64,000 nt of DNA from Dirofilaria immitis (taxonomy: Eukaryota; Nematoda; Chromadorea; Rhabditida; Onchocercidae): the NCBI GenBank assembly GCA_024305405.1, contig JAKNDB010000092.1:3377501-3441500 (forward strand). Direction: 5' to 3'. The notes under the pieces were generated by a model. That model saw nothing but the letters and a program-made list of their open reading frames with translations. It did no database searches and was not told where the DNA came from. Position numbers and translations under genes: made by a program. Shown here one piece after another: positions 59,662 through 64,000 of the stretch (position 1 is its first letter; each line of letters begins with the position of its first letter).

Positions 59662-61261
59662 AAAGTGGCATAAAGGTATTAAAATCTTAAATACGGATTT
59701 AGAGACTCAGAAAAGTTATATCTAAGGGACCAGATAGTTCAGATGTGAATTTTTGTCATGCTGGAAATTTTGTTTTTAGTTTTATTTTTATCGTTTTCAA
59801 CCGTCACTTGAGGTTTTATTTTTATCAGATTTACACGAACTTGCTTAAAACTTGCTTTAAGTTCAAATTTTATAAGTCTGAAGGAATTATCTTTAAATCA
59901 TTGTGAATTTTTTTTGAAGGAAAAATCAAAACTCTGGTATCTTGAAGCAATGCACTCTAACTGAAAAAGTCAGAGCTCAGTATTTATCAGCTTTAAATAT
60001 CTTGGGAATGCATTGAATTCTACTGCATTTTGCGATATTTTTGAGTTTTTAGTGCAAATAATTGATTGCAATAAATTCCAATTGAACTTTGAATCTACAC
60101 TTGTCATTAGGTACTATACACGTCTCACTTTTTATCTTTTCCAAATGTCCAAATGTCATTTATTTATATTATTATTGTCAGTTGTATTGCCATAGTGGTT
60201 GTGATAAGTTCATTTTTTTTTCTCTTGGATTTGTATTTATTCACCGTTACAATTCCTTAGAATTTAGATTTGTGCACTGCAGGCGCAGATGAAATTTATT
60301 GACATAGTCTCACGAAATGTTTTTTTGGTTTTCCATTCTTTACTTTCGAATAATCTGAACCTATTAGCAACTTTCATGATGTTTGTTTTTGGAGAGGAAA
60401 AAATCAAAAACAAGAGTAAATGGTTTTTGCCATAGCTCATAATTTTTAAAAAGAGAATCTATGACATCTGATAATGAAAATAAGCGACGATTAAAAATGA
60501 GTAGTTTTTCGAAGGAAAAAAACGAAAGGAAACATAAGTGGCGACAAAAAACATAAGCAAAATTAGTGCTTTTATTCTGAGCAACAGAATGACGTGATTT
60601 TGATAATTTTTCCTTGTCATTCGAAATTACTATATATGAAATTCATATGATTTGCTCTTACAAATTGCTAAATGGACTGAGATCTTGATTATTCCAACGA
60701 AAATTGAATAATTATTGATTCGATTTGTTATTTGTCGTTTTTAACTCAATTGTAGTAGTAAGCAGAGAAAATCCTCTATTTATTTCAATACAATGCTGTC
60801 ATATATATTGCTCTTCAAAATTTTCTTTTTGTGATGGGTACTACTTTAATAGGAACATACATTTTTATATGGAAAAAAGTAAATGAGGTCTTGTTGAATA
60901 AATTCCAAAATTTTTTAGTGATAGAAAATTAAAGACTGGGAGTAATGCTTAAAATCAGCTTTCGATCGAAGGACAATAGACAATAATCTGTTATGATAAC
61001 AGGTTTAATTATTGCATTTGAATGTGAATAGCAAGACATAAATGGATGTGAATCATGCAAAATAGCGAAAAACATTTGCTGAGAATGATAGGTAGGAATG
61101 GTGCTAATCTGATTTGTACTTTAATTTTCATTTGTTTATATGCTGAGAAGAAAATCTAGAAATCCAAGTTCGTGATGCATAGTAATGCAATTTCTGTGAA
61201 CGGGGATGTGATGTTGTGGATAGAAATGTCTAATTAATTATTATAAATTACTTTGATGTTT

Positions 61262-61358
<97 letters not shown>

Positions 61359-63132
61359 ATTAATTATTTTCATTATATAAGTAACGTGAAATATAAGTGT
61401 TTTGTGAGAAATCATTTCTGTTGCATATATTATATCATAGCTTATAATTATAGCTTGAAATGTTCGCGAAATTTCACTAATAATCGAGCAAAAATATGAT
61501 TGAAGAATTTGGGATATCAAATAGACTTTCAATCGAATAATACATTCTTAATCAATAGTACAAATCCATGCAAACTTGTAATCGTAATTTTTTCTTTCAT
61601 TCTGTAATAATATACGTGTTCAATCGCATAAGCTCTCCTATAGTTAATAATAAAAGCATATAAAAAAATTATCATATTCCTGTATATATGCTGGCTACAA
61701 GATGCGATACTCTTTTGACGCAGTTTTTAATTTCAATTACGATTTTTCAGAACATTCAATTAACAATGTTATAAATTGCTTATTGTCTCTGTAAGATTCA
61801 TATTATCGAGGTTATCATGTTTAAAGGATTATTTTAATTTTAGGATTCTTGATTCTTAATCAAAAGGTTTATTCGTTTTTTGTTTTTAAGTATGCTCAAA
61901 CATAGCAATCTAGTGGCTTCGGCATATTTCAGTTTAAAACACATTGCCTTCACATTCTATTTTTAACAGATCAAAATATGGCAACATCTTCCCATGCTCA
62001 CTAAAGAATTATTTCTTGCCGTATCATGAAACAGCTCTAGCTATTGTTCATCCATATATTAATGTAAAATTTGATTTCTTACTATTGAACTTCTGAGTAA
62101 TTAGAAAAGATCACAGAATCGTATTTTCCATTGCCTTCCGAAAATGGAGAAAAGATGCGGGGATAATTATTTTTGTGTTATTATTGTATACTAGCTGAAC
62201 ACATGGCATAGAGGCTTCAAATATGTAAGAAAATATTAGGAATGGGATAAGCAAAATGATACGGATTATTTGAAGAGAATCATTTCTACAAGTGATGAAA
62301 GAGAGATAAATTGTTCAATGATTAAGAAATATACAAAAGTGCAGATTTTACCTATAAAATTCTGGTATCATCCGCAAACTTGTCATTGAGTAGACAATAG
62401 AAACTTCAAAAGATTTGGCGATCTGACGTCTAGTTTGATAAGGCACATAGTTTGAATGGCACTTAACATACAGCTCCCTTCTACCAAACTAGAGGAGATA
62501 CATCTCAATCTAGTCTTCTTCGAATTTTGCAGGATAAATAGGTTGCACGAGAAACTAATTGGTTGTCTTCACGGAAAGCAGTAATGATCGGCGCGATTAT
62601 AATGTATTCCATTTTATAGTAATAGTTTTATTCGTACAATAAATCGGATAAAAGGAAAGCATTTGTTATTAACAAAATATGATCAAACTGGCTTAATGAT
62701 TCTTTTTTAAATCATAAATTTATATAAAAAACTATGTATGCGACATGGAAATATATTTTTCATTATAGTATTAATATTTACAGCAGATAAGAGACAAAAA
62801 TGGGCCTTTGCTAATTAAATTTCAAAAATCAATTTAAAAATTAAAATTTGGAAAAGTCAAAGATCGACGTAATATCATATAATAGATGATGGAAAGTCAA
62901 AATCGTTTAACTCTACATGGTATTATCATCTATGAAAGTTTAAAATAGTATCAGCTAGTATCACAATTATTCTATGGTTTTGAGGCAAATGTTATACAGA
63001 TTTTTGTTTGCTATAAGTTAGAGAATTTTAATGGTTAAGCGCTGTTCAATCATATTTACAATACTTTTCAGATTATCAAAAATATTTGATAGTCATCATA
63101 ATTTTGCATCTTTATCAGTATTTAAAGCCTTA
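59662..63132. other. Gene-free interval downstream of unc-18
   Basis: No supportable exon on either strand. It contains the unc-18 3' UTR at the left and a long (TA)n microsatellite at 61265-61356. A 94-codon minus frame over the microsatellite encodes only repeated Ile-Tyr and is an artefact. Confidence 0.4.
61265..61356. repeat. (TA)46 microsatellite
   Basis: An uninterrupted alternation of A and T runs for 92 bases. It will be length-variable and prone to assembly error. Confidence 0.95.
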
Positions 63133-63990
63133 TTAGTATCCAGGTGCTGTTCATAGATGTGGACAATGATCACAACTTCTGATTGGGCCACCTGCACAAT
63201 TGGACCCGAATTATCAGGTATTCAAAACCTAACGGGCACATCTTTACCAGCATTTCCTGGCTGTTCTGGTGGATCGATCATTCTTGATGCACTAAAACGT
63301 TTGGTGTATCTAGTTCTCCAAGTTGTCCGAGTGAACCTGATGGTTCTTGTGGCCCTCTTAGTTGTTCTTTCTCGATTATTTCACCTGATGATTCCGGTGG
63401 TCTCTTATTCTTTAAATAATTATTGAAACACCAAAAAAACGAAATAACGAAAATTTTATTATTTTATTATTGTTGTTACAATTTACTAGGCATTCTAAGT
63501 GTGCCAGGAATTTGACTACGTGTTCATGGAGGACCTCGTAGAGTGCCTTCTCTTACATATCTATTTAATCCTGGTTTTCCGGTGAACCTTAAACCCAGGT
63601 TTACCTACCACACCGGTAGACATCCTCACAATCAAAATACCATTCCTAAATTTAAGCATCTTACTAGGATACTACCGAAGTAAAATAGTGTCAGAATTTC
63701 AAAAATATTTGAAAAACACTGATTTTACTTGTGTTATAAGAAGAGAACGTCCGTTAATATAGCTAGAAAAATCTTTTCCTGGATACCCCGGTTTACTGTC
63801 TTTGCTATCCTTACCATCTAATCCTAGAGGCCCAGATTCGCCAGATGTAAAAACTGCATATCCGCAATAAATCGATGCTTGTTGCTTGTTATGCTTTAAA
63901 AATGTATGAGTTTCATTAGAGCTCATTGCACCTGCTCTTTTTTTTCGTAATATTCCAGCTGATTTTACAAGATACTAAATTAGAAATTTT
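63133..63990 (-). pseudogene. Decayed cuticle collagen gene
   Basis: On the minus strand, from high to low coordinate: a basic KKRAG stretch resembling the processing site upstream of the triple helix (about 63935); a Gly-X-Y block near 63770-63840 (GPLGLDGKD, then SKDSKP, GYPGKD) where two repeat glycines have become serine; remnants at 63540-63620; GPQEPSGSLGQLGEL near 63340; QPGNAGKD near 63250; and at the end CDHCPHL-stop-TAPGY-stop at 63133-63175. Nematode cuticle collagens typically end CDHCPPPRTAPGY, so the family is clear. Lost glycines, an in-frame TGA where arginine is expected, and several frame changes over a long stretch mark this as a genuine pseudogene and not just homopolymer error. 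A frame remnant on the plus strand at 63157-63426 is its shadow. Confidence 0.75.
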
Positions 63991-64000
63991 ATTCTTAAAT

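Noticed and set aside
61248..61532. A 94-codon open frame with an Ile-Tyr repeat
   Set aside because: It is a translation of the (TA)n microsatellite.

Overview
The window is AT-rich animal DNA (roughly 70% A+T by eye) with short multi-exon genes, a decayed cuticle-collagen gene and many small introns ending in TTTCAG or TTTTAG. Together with nematode-type soluble guanylate cyclase, UNC-18 and PABP sequences this points to a nematode. A fragment of a bacterial HtrA/Deg protease lies inside a PABP intron. It fits a nuclear copy of Wolbachia DNA and makes a filarial worm the best guess. No species can be named from the sequence alone.

Layout, left to right: an FMRP/FXR-family RNA-binding protein (1-1500, minus, 3' end outside the window); splicing factor SYF2 (2401-4191, plus); an unidentified membrane-protein gene (about 4453-5773, minus); a small predicted secreted protein (6052-6541, minus); a gene-poor stretch with repeats (6.6-10.3 kb); an SH2 + tyrosine kinase of the nematode Fer-like type (10340-14469, minus); a zinc-ribbon protein resembling C18orf21/RMP24 (15136-16971, minus); a 166-bp MITE (17379-17544); cytoplasmic poly(A)-binding protein (18530-22853, minus) with the HtrA fragment in its first coding intron; a 4.6-kb gene-free interval with CT and GA tracts; a BFR1-like coiled-coil protein (27475-31516, plus); an H-NOX soluble guanylate cyclase (33247-40040, minus, with possible extra tail exons down to 32625); a poorly understood stretch (40.1-44.1 kb); a WDR6-like WD40 protein (44118-51888, minus); unc-18 (52962-59661, plus) with an antisense coiled-coil gene nested in its first intron; a gene-free 3.5 kb carrying a (TA)46 microsatellite; and a cuticle-collagen pseudogene (63133-63990, minus).

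There is no operon-like logic. The genes are housekeeping RNA genes (PABP, SYF2, WDR6, BFR1-like, RMP24-like, FMRP-like) and neuronal signalling genes (unc-18, soluble guanylate cyclase). Several pairs are head-to-head (FMRP-like/SYF2, PABP/BFR1-like, WDR6/unc-18).

A technical point governs any reading of the window. About twenty conserved exons, in almost every gene, are exactly one base short, nearly always in a homopolymer run. Adding one base restores frame, intron phase and conserved residues each time. This is best explained by uncorrected homopolymer deletions in the assembly, not by gene decay. Automated gene models from this sequence will therefore be broken. Exon boundaries given below were worked out by hand from splice signals, intron phase and family conservation.
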